Positions 41,509 through 50,034 of a DNA stretch of 64,000 nucleotides are shown here, one piece after another. The notes below the pieces were generated by a model. The model saw only the letters and a list, made by a program, of their open reading frames with translations, was not told where the DNA came from and made no database searches. Source of the DNA: Actinoplanes lutulentus (GTDB taxonomy: Bacteria > Actinomycetota > Actinomycetes > Mycobacteriales > Micromonosporaceae). The stretch is taken from NCBI RefSeq assembly GCF_003259845.1, contig NZ_QLMJ01000028.1, positions 62,001 to 126,000 on the forward strand, written 5' to 3'. Both the position numbers and the translations under genes were made by a program. Positions within the stretch are counted from its first letter, which is position 1; each line of letters starts with the position of its first letter.

Positions 41509-41967
41509 TCAGCAGGGGACCTGGGTGCGGTTCGCTTTCTGGGTCCAGGTGCAGGTGTCCACCGCGCTGCCGGTGGGGTCGCGCAGGGTGGCGGTGTCGC
41601 CGGTGTTGTTCCAGAGGTAGTTGCCGCTGTTCCAATACCTGTCGGTCGCCGTGTCGGTGCCTCGGCCGGTGTGCAGCCGGAGTTTCGCCTTGGCCGCGAT
41701 CGTCACCGCGCCGAACGTGTAGACCCGCCCGCCCTGCTCGCGGATCGACCAGCCCTTGATCGCGACGGGCTTGGCGCTCTCGTTGACCAGGGCGACCCAC
41801 TCGGCATTCACGCTCTCGTTGGTACGCGTGTCCTTGCCGGGGGAGTCGTACTGGGCGACGTCAAGCCGCGGCACCGGCGTGGTGACGGCCTGAGCCGGAA
41901 CGGCCTGAGCCGGAACAGCCTGAGCGGGAACAACGGCGGCGAGCGCGCTGGCGATGAGCAGGATCAC
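41509..41967 (-). CDS. secreted lamin-tail-domain protein
   Basis: 152 aa. Signal peptide (ILLIASALAAVVPAQA) with three AQAVP repeats, then a lamin-tail fold: DTRTNESVNAEWVALVNESA, IKGWSIREQGGRVYTFG, LRLHTGRGTDTATDRYW and the paired Cys at CTW...VPC. LTD proteins are extracellular adhesion or structural modules. GTG 41967 start. Confidence 0.9.
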   Translation of the reverse strand: MILLIASALAAVVPAQAVPAQAVPAQAVTTPVPRLDVAQYDSPGKDTRTNESVNAEWVALVNESAKPVAIKGWSIREQGGRVYTFGAVTIAAKAKLRLHTGRGTDTATDRYWNSGNYLWNNTGDTATLRDPTGSAVDTCTWTQKANRTQVPC

Positions 41968-42000
41968 GCGTTGATTGTGCCGCTTTGGGCTATTGTCGGC

Positions 42001-42492
42001 CTAGGCTTCCACGAACGAGTCAGCCAAGCGTCGACTGCGATAGCTTCGAGTCTTGTGCCGGTTTCCGCAGACCTCCATCGAGCACCAGCGACCGGCCCCG
42101 CCACGGGACGCGTCGTAGAACGCCCAGCGGCAGTCGGGCGCCGCGCACAGCCGCAGTCGCTGCCAGCTGCCGTCGGCGACCGCGTGCGCGACGGCGACCG
42201 CGATCACGCCCAGCGCGGGGTCGGCGACCGGCGAGCCGATCCGGAGCCGGCCGTCCGCGAAGGCTTCGAGGCGCAACGGGAAGGCGGCGATCGCTTCGGC
42301 GGCGGATCCCTCGCCGGCAAGCGCCGCGCGCAGGGAGGCGCGCAGCTTGGCGGCCGCTTCGCGGTCCGCCACCTGGTGGGTGGAGACCCAGGCGGAGAGG
42401 GTGTCGGCGCCCTTGTGGGGTACGCCATGACGGCTGAACGTACGTTCGTCGAGAGTGTTGAGAAACTCCTCGACGACCCGAAGATCGATCAC
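42001..42492 (-). CDS. CGNR zinc-finger protein
   Basis: 163 aa from GTG 42492. A helical ABATE-type N-terminal domain is followed by the CGNR zinc finger: LCAAPDCRWAFYDASR, RWCSMEVCGNRHKTRSYRSR. Putative stress-induced transcription regulator. An upstream open frame to 42618 has no usable start by context. Overlaps no neighbour. Confidence 0.9.
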   Translation of the reverse strand: MIDLRVVEEFLNTLDERTFSRHGVPHKGADTLSAWVSTHQVADREAAAKLRASLRAALAGEGSAAEAIAAFPLRLEAFADGRLRIGSPVADPALGVIAVAVAHAVADGSWQRLRLCAAPDCRWAFYDASRGGAGRWCSMEVCGNRHKTRSYRSRRLADSFVEA

Positions 42493-42559
42493 GCCGCCAC
42501 TGTACAGCAGGACGACACCAATGCTCGCGTTCACCGGTGTTGGTCGCTCCAAGGCGTGG

Positions 42560-43168
42560 TCAGAAGCCGATCGCCTCACGGACCAGGACCACTGTGCCTC
42601 GTCCGGGGAAGGCCTCACGCTCCAGGATCAGGATCTTCGCGAGGAATGAGGACTGGCCGTACCGCTCCTGCAGACGCTGCTGCTCGCGCGGCAGGCTGTA
42701 GGTGCGCAGCCGCCGCAACGCCGTCTCGAGGTCGGGCACCACCTTCTGTGCGCCGGCCACCCAGATCACCTGCCGGGCGCCTGAAGCGTACGGGGCGAAC
42801 TGGCTGCCGCTCGCCGAACCGATCACCAGATGACCCTCTTCGGTCACGGCGTGGACACTGCCGACCACGACGTCGGGCTGGGCCCCGAGACGGATCACGT
42901 CATAGACGTCGTCCGAGGCGGGCGCGGCGTTCGCGCGTACCGAAAGGAAGTCTCCTGAGTCGTCGAGGTCGGACGTGATGCCCGAGACGCGAAGCGTCTC
43001 GCTGAGTGCGGTGAAAACGGTCTTGTCACGGGGGACCAGGCCGGCGACGAGGCGGCGGGCGTCGTCGGCGGTGTCGGTCACGTGGGTGAGAAAGCCGTTG
43101 TCCTGCAGCGCCTTGGCAGCCCGATCGACCCGGTCGGCCTCGGCGGCGACGGCAAAGGTTGCGTCCAT
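42560..43168 (-). CDS. LUD-domain protein (LutC-like)
   Basis: 202 aa from ATG 43168 (GGGAG at 8-base spacing; ATG 43183 is possible). LUD domain: ALSETLRVSGITSDLD, PDVVVGSVHAVTEEGHLVIG, GARQVIWVAGAQKVVPDLET, LRRLRTYSLPREQQR. LUD proteins belong to L-lactate-utilisation systems, but stand-alone ones are common and of unclear role. Divergent from an HxlR regulator, its probable repressor. Confidence 0.9.
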   Translation of the reverse strand: MDATFAVAAEADRVDRAAKALQDNGFLTHVTDTADDARRLVAGLVPRDKTVFTALSETLRVSGITSDLDDSGDFLSVRANAAPASDDVYDVIRLGAQPDVVVGSVHAVTEEGHLVIGSASGSQFAPYASGARQVIWVAGAQKVVPDLETALRRLRTYSLPREQQRLQERYGQSSFLAKILILEREAFPGRGTVVLVREAIGF

Positions 43169-43266
43169 ATCTGGTTCTCCCATCTGGTAACTAGGACCAT
43201 CGTCGGAGACGATGAAGCGACGCGGAAGACGGCACTTCGCCGTGCCTGGGTTACCTGGAGGTGCCT

Positions 43267-43635
43267 GTGGAGACCGAGGACTGCCGGGTTCGCGAGGTGC
43301 TGGACAAGGTCGGTGACAAGTGGTCGGTGAGTGTCATCGGAGTCCTCGGCCGGGAAACCCGCCGGTTCAGTGAGGTCAAGCGCGCCATTCCCGGTATCAG
43401 CCAGCGCATGCTCACCGTGACGCTGCGCGCTCTCGAGCGCGACGGCCTGGTGACCAGGACCGTGTACGCGACGGTGCCGCCGCGGGTCGACTATGCGCTC
43501 ACGGCGCTGGGGCTGACGCTGCTCGACTCGGCGTGGCCGCTGATGAACTGGGCCCTCGACCACGTGGGGGAGATCGACAAGGCGCGGGACGCGTACGACC
43601 GGCAGCGCCCCGAGGTGCCCCCGCAGCAGCCATGA
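43267..43635 (+). CDS. HxlR-family transcriptional regulator
   Basis: 122 aa from GTG 43267, chosen for GGAGG at 5-base spacing. HxlR winged HTH: CRVREVLDKVGDKWSVSVIG (one N-terminal Cys, thiol-redox type), RRFSEVKRAIPGISQRMLTV and LTRTV-type wing VTRTVYATVPPRVDYALTAL. Likely redox or aldehyde-responsive repressor of the divergent LUD gene. Confidence 0.92.
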   Translation: METEDCRVREVLDKVGDKWSVSVIGVLGRETRRFSEVKRAIPGISQRMLTVTLRALERDGLVTRTVYATVPPRVDYALTALGLTLLDSAWPLMNWALDHVGEIDKARDAYDRQRPEVPPQQP

Positions 43636-43649
43636 ACGCGGCCCATCCA

Positions 43650-43770
43650 GCCGCACCGCACCGAGCCCCGCCCGCGCCGCACCGCCACTCGCCGCGCCGC
43701 ACCGAGCCCTGCCCGCGCCGCACCGCCACCCGCCGCGCCGCACCGCCACTCGCCCCGCGCCGCCACGCCG
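43650..43770. repeat. GC-rich imperfect tandem repeats
   Basis: Imperfect copies of a CGCCGCACCG-rich unit (with CACTCGCCGCGCCGCACCG and CACCCGCCGCGCCGCACCG) fill most of the 220 bases between the HxlR and GH43 gene ends. No supportable gene is seen here; ORF-like reading is just Pro/Ala/Arg bias. Confidence 0.6.
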
Positions 43771-43855
43771 CGATCTTGGCAGGCTGCGCCCATTTCGGCG
43801 GGGAGCTTGCCAAGGTCGCGAACGGGGTGGGCGGCGGCGGGTGGGATGGGAGCGG

Positions 43856-46800
43856 TCAGCGAATGTTCTTCGCCCTGGGGGATACGACCAGGCCGCCGCC
43901 GGCCAGCGGGCCGGACCAGAGCTTGCCGGCGACCGTGACAGTCAGGATGTTGCCGGAGACGGCTACGGCGAAGGCGTGTTTGCCCTTGCCGTCGAGCGTA
44001 CCGACGCCGGTGTAGAGCGCCGACTTACCCAGCACCACCGCCGGGCCCTGGCTGGTCGCCGCGAAGACACGGCCGTCGGGCAGCCGTAGCCACGTGGCGC
44101 CGCCGTACGCGCCGCCCTTCGCCACGAATGCCACGTCGGGGCCGTTCTTCAGCCAGCCGCTGCCGGCGACCTGGCCGGCGCCGGTGACATAGGTGACCGT
44201 GTACGGCAGCGTCACCGACGCCGAACCGCCATCGTCGTCACTTACGGTCACCTGCGGGCGGTAGGCGCCAACTGCGGTGAAGGCGTGCTTCACGGTGCAG
44301 ACGCCGGCCGCAACGGTCCCGGCCGACGAGACGCCGTCGCCCCAGGTGGCCGTGCAGGTCAGGGCGTCGGCGCTGCCCGGGTCGCTTACCGATACCTGCC
44401 GGGTCACGACGGATCCGGTGGAGACCGGCGCGGTGGGTGCGGGCCTGCCACCCGGTGCCACAGCGACCGGAGCAGCGTTGCTGACCGTGACGGTAGTGAC
44501 GTCACTGCTGGCGGTTCCGCTCGCGCCTGCGGTGGAGCCAGTGCCGGTGGAGGTAGTGGCGTTGGTGGGGTCGGTGGTCAGGGTCAGGTTGAAGGTTCCG
44601 TTGTCGGGGCAGGTCACTGTGGTAGCCGGGTCGTGGATGTCGGCGAACGTGCACGGGCCGGACCAGGTGGCCTGGTTGGCCGTGTTCGACACTCGGCCGG
44701 ACAGCGTGATCGGTGAGCCCTCCACCCCGGAGACGTCCGGGCCGGCGTTCGCCACGGTCACCGGTGACACGCTCTCCAGCGTCGGTACGACCGGCTGGAT
44801 GGATCCGTCGGCCGCGAAGCGCAGACGGTCGATGGTGGTCTCGCGATGGGTTCCGTCGCCGCCGGGTATCGCGAACCGGTGGTAGGCGATGTACCAGTCG
44901 TCGCTGCCCGGCACCCGTACGACCGAGTGGTGACCGGTGCCGAGGATGCCGAGTGACGGGTCCTTCGCGAGGATCACGCCGGCCCGGTCGCTCCACGGCC
45001 CGAGCGGCGAGTCACCGGTTGCGTACGCCACCCGGTAGTCGGCACTACGGGTGTCGTTCTCCGACCACATGAAGTAGTAGGTGCCGTTCCGCTTGATGAC
45101 GAAACTGCCCTCGTTGTAGTTGGCCGGCTTGTACGTCTTGACGTGACTTGACTCGAATGAAGTCAAGTCGTCGTTCAACTTGACTTGATAGGAGTTGCCG
45201 TTGCCCCAGTACAGATACGACGACCCGTCATCGTCGGTGAACACAGCTGCATCGATCATCTGTCCGCTGTACGTTCCGGCTGCCACGAGTGGCTTGCCGA
45301 GCGCATCGACAAACGGTCCGGCCGGTGAGTCAGCGACGGCGACACCGAGATGCTTGGCGGTATTGCCGGTCGCCAGGCCGCCGCTGAAGTACAGGTAGTA
45401 CTTCCCGTCGCGCTGGGCGAACGCCGGCGCCCACGCGCTGTTGTCGGCCCACGTCACGTCCGGGCCGAGGTCCAGCGCCACGCCGTGGTCTTTCCAGTGG
45501 ACCAGGTCCTTCGACGAGAACGCGTGGATCTGCGTGCCCGACCAGCCGTCGAAGCCGTCGGTTGTCGGGTGGATCCAGAACGTGTCGCCGACGACGCTGA
45601 TGTTCGGGTCGGCGTACAGGCCTGGCAGGACCGGGCTCTTCATGACCAGGGCCTGGGCGGTCCACTCGCGCTGGGCGCCGTCCGGGCCGGTGATCGTGTA
45701 TGTGACCGGCTTGCTGAAGTCACGTGCGGTGCCCGACGCCGGCGAGATCGTCGCGCCGGAGGCCAGAATGAACGACGGCGCCAGCGCGGTCAGCGACGTG
45801 CCCTCGGCCACCGGCAGTTTGACCACGGCATTCGTGTCGTCGACGATCGCGTCCACCTTGAGCTGCGGCAACGTCACCGCGGCAATCGACGTCGTCCTAC
45901 CGGCCAGGGTGAGGATCTCCGGCGCGGACAGCGCCGTGTTGTAGACCCGGAAGTCGTCCACCTCACCGGCGAAGTACGGGTCGGACGAGTACAGCGACCG
46001 ACCCACATAACCGCTGTACGCCTTCGCCGGGTCGTACAGATCGGAGGGTTTGACCGTGACCCCGGTCGCGGAAGCGACCTTGACGCCGTTGAGGTACATG
46101 GTCGCGGTGCTGCCGTCGACCGTGACGGCGAGATGCTGCCAGCTGCCGCCGGGCAGAGGTGCGGTGGACGGCAGCTTCGACTCGGCCGACCACGATCCCG
46201 TGGTGATCGCCGAGTAGAGCGCGTTGCCGCCGTTTCGCGGACTGCTGAACAGGTATTTCGTGCTGTCCGGCCCCAGACCGTAGATCCACTGGTTGACCGT
46301 GGTGGACGCGTTCCACTTCACCCAGGTCGCGACGGTCGCCTTCGACGCCTGGCGCAGCACACCGTTCGGGATCGTCACGTAGGGCGAGTTGGTGCCGCCG
46401 GCCATCGCGAACGAACTGCCGGAGACGCCGGTGCCCCAGGCCGGAGTGCGGTTGTAGACACCGTCGAAGCCGTTGCCGGAGCTGTCCTTCGCGACGGTTC
46501 CGCTGGTCTCGTCGAACTTGTAGTGCACGCGGAGGCCCTGTGCCGGCGCCGGCTCCTCAAACCGAGCCGAGATCCGGTCGTATTCAGCCTTGGTGACCGG
46601 CAGGATCGTGCCGTGTCGGGGCCGGGACGGCAGGCTGTAGCTCGGCTCCGCGGTCCAGACGCCGGAGTCCAGGTCGGTCGTGGAGAACGGCACGTAACCG
46701 CGGCCGCCGTACTCGTCGATGAAGAGGTACCACTTGTCAGCGGTGTTCGACTTGAAGATCAGCGGGCCCTCGCCCTGGCTGAGCGCCCCGGACCCGATGC

Positions 46801-48751
46801 ACTCCTTGACCAGGTCGTAACTCAGGTCGAGCAGGTCCGTCGACTTCTCCTGGATGAGGAACTTGCTGCACGGCGACGTGGACGAGTTGTTCCGCTCGTC
46901 CTTGGTGATCCGGTGGTAGACACCCTCGTGCTCGATCACCGTGGAGTCGATCACCGAGTACCCGGGGTCCTTCCAGACCTTCGGCTCGCTGAACGTGTAG
47001 AAGTCGCGGGTCGTCGCGTACATCATCCGGTTGTAGGTGCTGCCCGAGTGCGACGTGTCAGCGGCGTCGTAGAGCTTCGAGGCCCAGAAGACCACGTACG
47101 CGCCCAGCGACGTGTCGTAGAACGCCTCCGGCGCCCAGGTGTTGCCGGCCGTGTCCGGTGACACCTTGACCAGGCGCTGGTCGGTCCAGTTCACCAGGTC
47201 GGTCGACTCCCACACCATGATCGACTTGCTGCCGGTGCGCTGCGAGGCGTCCCAGTCACCGTTGCCGTAGATCTTGAGGTCGGTGGCGATCTGGTAGAAC
47301 TTGTCGCCCTCCGGCGAGCGGATGATGAACGGGTCCCGCAGGCCCTGGGTGCCGAGCGTCGAGGTGAGCACCGGCTGACCGTTGTTGATCTCACGCCAGC
47401 GCAGCGGGTCGTTGCCGTCGGACAGAGCGTTGTAGACCTGCTCGCCGTTCGAGGAGCCCTCGCCGGTGAAGTAGCTGAACAGGTAACCCTCGTACGGGGC
47501 GGCGGCCGGCCGGGCGGGGACGACAGCGGTGAAGTCCCGGTCCGCTGTCGCGCTGCCGGCTGTCACATGAGCCGTCAAGGTGATCGATGACGACGAAGAG
47601 GGCCGGCGAACCACCCCGGTCGGTGAGATCACCGACGGGTCACTCGACGACCACGTCACCGTCGTGCCGAAGGACCCGGCGACTGGCAGCGTCAGGTTGC
47701 CGCGCACGTCATCCAGGTTGTTGACCGCTAATAAAACAGCCGCGGCCTCAGCGGTCTCTTGATCGCCGTACTCCGCGCGTACCGAAATGGTGAAGGTCTT
47801 GGTCCCGGAAGCCGCACCGCGCCGCAGGGTTGCGGTGAGCGTGGCGTGCCCATCGGGCGCGCCCGCGGCCGGACGGGTGACCTTGCCGGTGGCCGTGACC
47901 AGCGCGGGGTCGCTGGTGGACCAGGTGATCGCCGAGCCGTTGGCGGCGGTCGCGGGCAGCGTGAGGTCGGCGATGACCGCGCTGGTGTCGCCCAGATCGA
48001 GGGCCGCGGTGTCGGCCGTGACCGCCTCGGAGTTCGACGGAGCGGCGAGAGCGAGAGCCTCGTCGGCGGCAAGGGCGCGGTCGTAGACGCGGAAGTCGCG
48101 GATGCGGCCGTTGAAGTAGCGGTCGCCGGTGTAGAGCGAGCGGCCGATGTAGTTCGCCGTGGTCGAACCGCCGCCGATCGCGCTCGGCAGGACGCTGATG
48201 CCGGTGTTCGTGGCGACCGCGACGCCGTCCTCGTAGAGCGTGCCGGTGGTGCCGGTCTGCGTGTACGCGACGTGCTTCCACGTGCCCCGGCCGAGATTGC
48301 GGCCGTCGGCCGGGCGGGTGTTCTGCTCACCGGTCCAGTTGCTCAGCGAGATCGAGTTACGCAGCGTGTTGCCGGTTGCGAAGAGGTACCCGTTTCCGTA
48401 ACCGGTGGCAGCGTCGGTGTTGCCGAAGCCGTAGAGGAAGTACGGCGAGGCCTGCGCGGGGTCGATCTTCACGTCGAAGGCGACGCTGACCGCGGACCGG
48501 TCGCGCAGCAGGTTGTCCGGCAGCTTCACGTAAGTGTCGGCGCCGTTGAACCTCAGACCCTGCGCGCCCTCCCACGCGGCGGCGCCCAGGACGGTGCCAT
48601 TGCGGTTGTTGCCGGACGAGTCGGTGGCGACCGTGCCGGAGGTTTCGTCAAGGCGGTAATGGAGCAGAAGGCCGTCCTCCGGCGCCGCCTGTGCGGGCGA
48701 GCCGAGCGTGCTGACGGACAGGAACATGACGAGCGCTAACACACGACGCAT
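43856..48751 (-). CDS. secreted protein with two GH43 modules, LamG and PKD domains
   Basis: 1631 aa with signal peptide (cleavage near AQA, 23). Domains in order: LamG_3 (about 25-240, YRLDETSGTVATDSSGN), two Ig-like (245-415), GH43 module (417-735, LRDPFIIRSPEGDKFYQIAT), LamG_3 (737-952, HYKFDETSGTVAKDSSGN), Ig-like (970-1040), second GH43 (1045-1330, YADPNISVVGDTFW), PKD-like (1332-1522) and C-terminal end. GH43 enzymes cut arabinan/xylan side chains; two modules in one chain suggest multi-site action on arabinoxylan-type polymers. A LacI-type operator lies upstream. Confidence 0.93.
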   Translation of the reverse strand: MRRVLALVMFLSVSTLGSPAQAAPEDGLLLHYRLDETSGTVATDSSGNNRNGTVLGAAAWEGAQGLRFNGADTYVKLPDNLLRDRSAVSVAFDVKIDPAQASPYFLYGFGNTDAATGYGNGYLFATGNTLRNSISLSNWTGEQNTRPADGRNLGRGTWKHVAYTQTGTTGTLYEDGVAVATNTGISVLPSAIGGGSTTANYIGRSLYTGDRYFNGRIRDFRVYDRALAADEALALAAPSNSEAVTADTAALDLGDTSAVIADLTLPATAANGSAITWSTSDPALVTATGKVTRPAAGAPDGHATLTATLRRGAASGTKTFTISVRAEYGDQETAEAAAVLLAVNNLDDVRGNLTLPVAGSFGTTVTWSSSDPSVISPTGVVRRPSSSSSITLTAHVTAGSATADRDFTAVVPARPAAAPYEGYLFSYFTGEGSSNGEQVYNALSDGNDPLRWREINNGQPVLTSTLGTQGLRDPFIIRSPEGDKFYQIATDLKIYGNGDWDASQRTGSKSIMVWESTDLVNWTDQRLVKVSPDTAGNTWAPEAFYDTSLGAYVVFWASKLYDAADTSHSGSTYNRMMYATTRDFYTFSEPKVWKDPGYSVIDSTVIEHEGVYHRITKDERNNSSTSPCSKFLIQEKSTDLLDLSYDLVKECIGSGALSQGEGPLIFKSNTADKWYLFIDEYGGRGYVPFSTTDLDSGVWTAEPSYSLPSRPRHGTILPVTKAEYDRISARFEEPAPAQGLRVHYKFDETSGTVAKDSSGNGFDGVYNRTPAWGTGVSGSSFAMAGGTNSPYVTIPNGVLRQASKATVATWVKWNASTTVNQWIYGLGPDSTKYLFSSPRNGGNALYSAITTGSWSAESKLPSTAPLPGGSWQHLAVTVDGSTATMYLNGVKVASATGVTVKPSDLYDPAKAYSGYVGRSLYSSDPYFAGEVDDFRVYNTALSAPEILTLAGRTTSIAAVTLPQLKVDAIVDDTNAVVKLPVAEGTSLTALAPSFILASGATISPASGTARDFSKPVTYTITGPDGAQREWTAQALVMKSPVLPGLYADPNISVVGDTFWIHPTTDGFDGWSGTQIHAFSSKDLVHWKDHGVALDLGPDVTWADNSAWAPAFAQRDGKYYLYFSGGLATGNTAKHLGVAVADSPAGPFVDALGKPLVAAGTYSGQMIDAAVFTDDDGSSYLYWGNGNSYQVKLNDDLTSFESSHVKTYKPANYNEGSFVIKRNGTYYFMWSENDTRSADYRVAYATGDSPLGPWSDRAGVILAKDPSLGILGTGHHSVVRVPGSDDWYIAYHRFAIPGGDGTHRETTIDRLRFAADGSIQPVVPTLESVSPVTVANAGPDVSGVEGSPITLSGRVSNTANQATWSGPCTFADIHDPATTVTCPDNGTFNLTLTTDPTNATTSTGTGSTAGASGTASSDVTTVTVSNAAPVAVAPGGRPAPTAPVSTGSVVTRQVSVSDPGSADALTCTATWGDGVSSAGTVAAGVCTVKHAFTAVGAYRPQVTVSDDDGGSASVTLPYTVTYVTGAGQVAGSGWLKNGPDVAFVAKGGAYGGATWLRLPDGRVFAATSQGPAVVLGKSALYTGVGTLDGKGKHAFAVAVSGNILTVTVAGKLWSGPLAGGGLVVSPRAKNIR

Positions 48752-48782
48752 CGGTTCTCCCGTAACGGTGGCGTTGCCGAAG

Positions 48783-48796
48783 TGTTAACGCTCACA
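48783..48796. promoter_or_regulatory. LacI-family-type operator upstream of GH43 gene
   Basis: TGTTAACGCTCACA is an imperfect palindrome around a central CG (5 of 7 pairs), 32 bases before the GH43 gene start. It is like sugar-responsive LacI-family operators in actinomycete glycosidase genes. No regulator gene is nearby. Confidence 0.55.
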
Positions 48797-48876
48797 GTTT
48801 GCGCTGTCAAGAAGTTCGATGTCTTGCCTGATCAATCCGGCTCAGCTCTGGCCCGCCCGGGCCGATACACACGGAC

Positions 48877-50034
48877 ATGGAACGTTGGTTCGGCACCGGG
48901 CACAGCACTCTGACCGACCCCGCCACGGCCGCCCATGAGGCCGCCGCCGCGGCGATCGAAGGGCGTCCGCCCGTGGTCGTCTTCGTCTTCTGCTCGGTCG
49001 GTTATCACGTGCCCGAGATGCTCGCGGCGGTCCGCTCGCACGCCGGCCCGGACGCGGTCGTCGTCGGCTGCAGCACGTCGGGGCAGATCGGCGCCGGATT
49101 CCAGAGCGGCGACGGCGTCGCGGTCACCGCGCTGGGCGGTCCGGGACTGAGCGTACGCACGAGCATGTCACGCAACGTGACCGGACGTCTGCGGGACGCC
49201 GGGGCCGAGGCCGCCGCCTGCCTCGCCGGGATCGAGCAGGAGCACCGAGCCTTGCTGATCATCGGGGACGGGCTCACCGGCGATCAGCACGAGCTCGTGC
49301 GGGGCGCGTACTCGGTGGCCGGCGCCACCATCCCACTGGTCGGCGGCTGCGCCGGCGACCACCTCACCTACGTGCGGACGTACCAGTTCCTCGACGACGA
49401 GGTGCTCTCCGACACCGCCATCGGCATCGCGCTCGGCTCCGACACCCCGCTCGGCGTCGGCATCGCGCACGGCTGGCGCAAAGAGGGCGCCGCCATGATT
49501 GTCACCCGCAGTCAGGACGGCCGGGTCTACGAACTCGACGGCGAACCCGCCCTCGACGTGCTGTTACGCCGCCTCGGCCTGGACGAGGCACTCTGCGACG
49601 ACGAGGAGGCGTTCCGCGACGCCGCGTTCCTGCACCCGCTCGGGCTGTCCCGGCGCAGCGGCGAGGACATCCGGGTCATCCACGCCGCCGACCGCAACGA
49701 TCGGTCGCTGCTCTGCCTCGCCGACGTGCCACAGGGCGCCCTCGCCTGGCTGATGGAGAGCGACACCGACGCGCTCGTCGAAGGCGCGGGGGAGTCCTGC
49801 GCGCAGGCCCTCGACGCGCTCGGCGGCCGCGAGCCACTGGGGATGCTGGTCTTCGACTGCGCGGCCCGCAGGATCACCCTCGGTGACGCCCTCGACCGGG
49901 AGATCGCGGTGATCGGCAAGGTCCTCGGCGACGTCCCGTACGGCGGCTTCTACACCAACGGTGAGATCGCCCGGGTGCGCGGCGCACTCGGCATGCACCA
50001 CTTCACCATGGTCACGCTGGCATTGTCGTCATGA
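48877..50034 (+). CDS. FIST signal-transduction protein
   Basis: 385 aa. FIST_N (about 30-225: VVVFVFCSVGYHVPEMLAA, VVGCSTSGQIGAGFQSGDGV) and FIST_C (about 235-375: EPALDVLLRRLGLDEALCDD, GAGESCAQALDALGG). FIST domains are thought to bind small ligands, such as amino acids, and act as sensors. Overlaps the GGDEF-EAL gene by ATGA (50031-50034), so they are co-translated and this protein probably sets the activity of its partner. Confidence 0.93.
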   Translation: MERWFGTGHSTLTDPATAAHEAAAAAIEGRPPVVVFVFCSVGYHVPEMLAAVRSHAGPDAVVVGCSTSGQIGAGFQSGDGVAVTALGGPGLSVRTSMSRNVTGRLRDAGAEAAACLAGIEQEHRALLIIGDGLTGDQHELVRGAYSVAGATIPLVGGCAGDHLTYVRTYQFLDDEVLSDTAIGIALGSDTPLGVGIAHGWRKEGAAMIVTRSQDGRVYELDGEPALDVLLRRLGLDEALCDDEEAFRDAAFLHPLGLSRRSGEDIRVIHAADRNDRSLLCLADVPQGALAWLMESDTDALVEGAGESCAQALDALGGREPLGMLVFDCAARRITLGDALDREIAVIGKVLGDVPYGGFYTNGEIARVRGALGMHHFTMVTLALSS

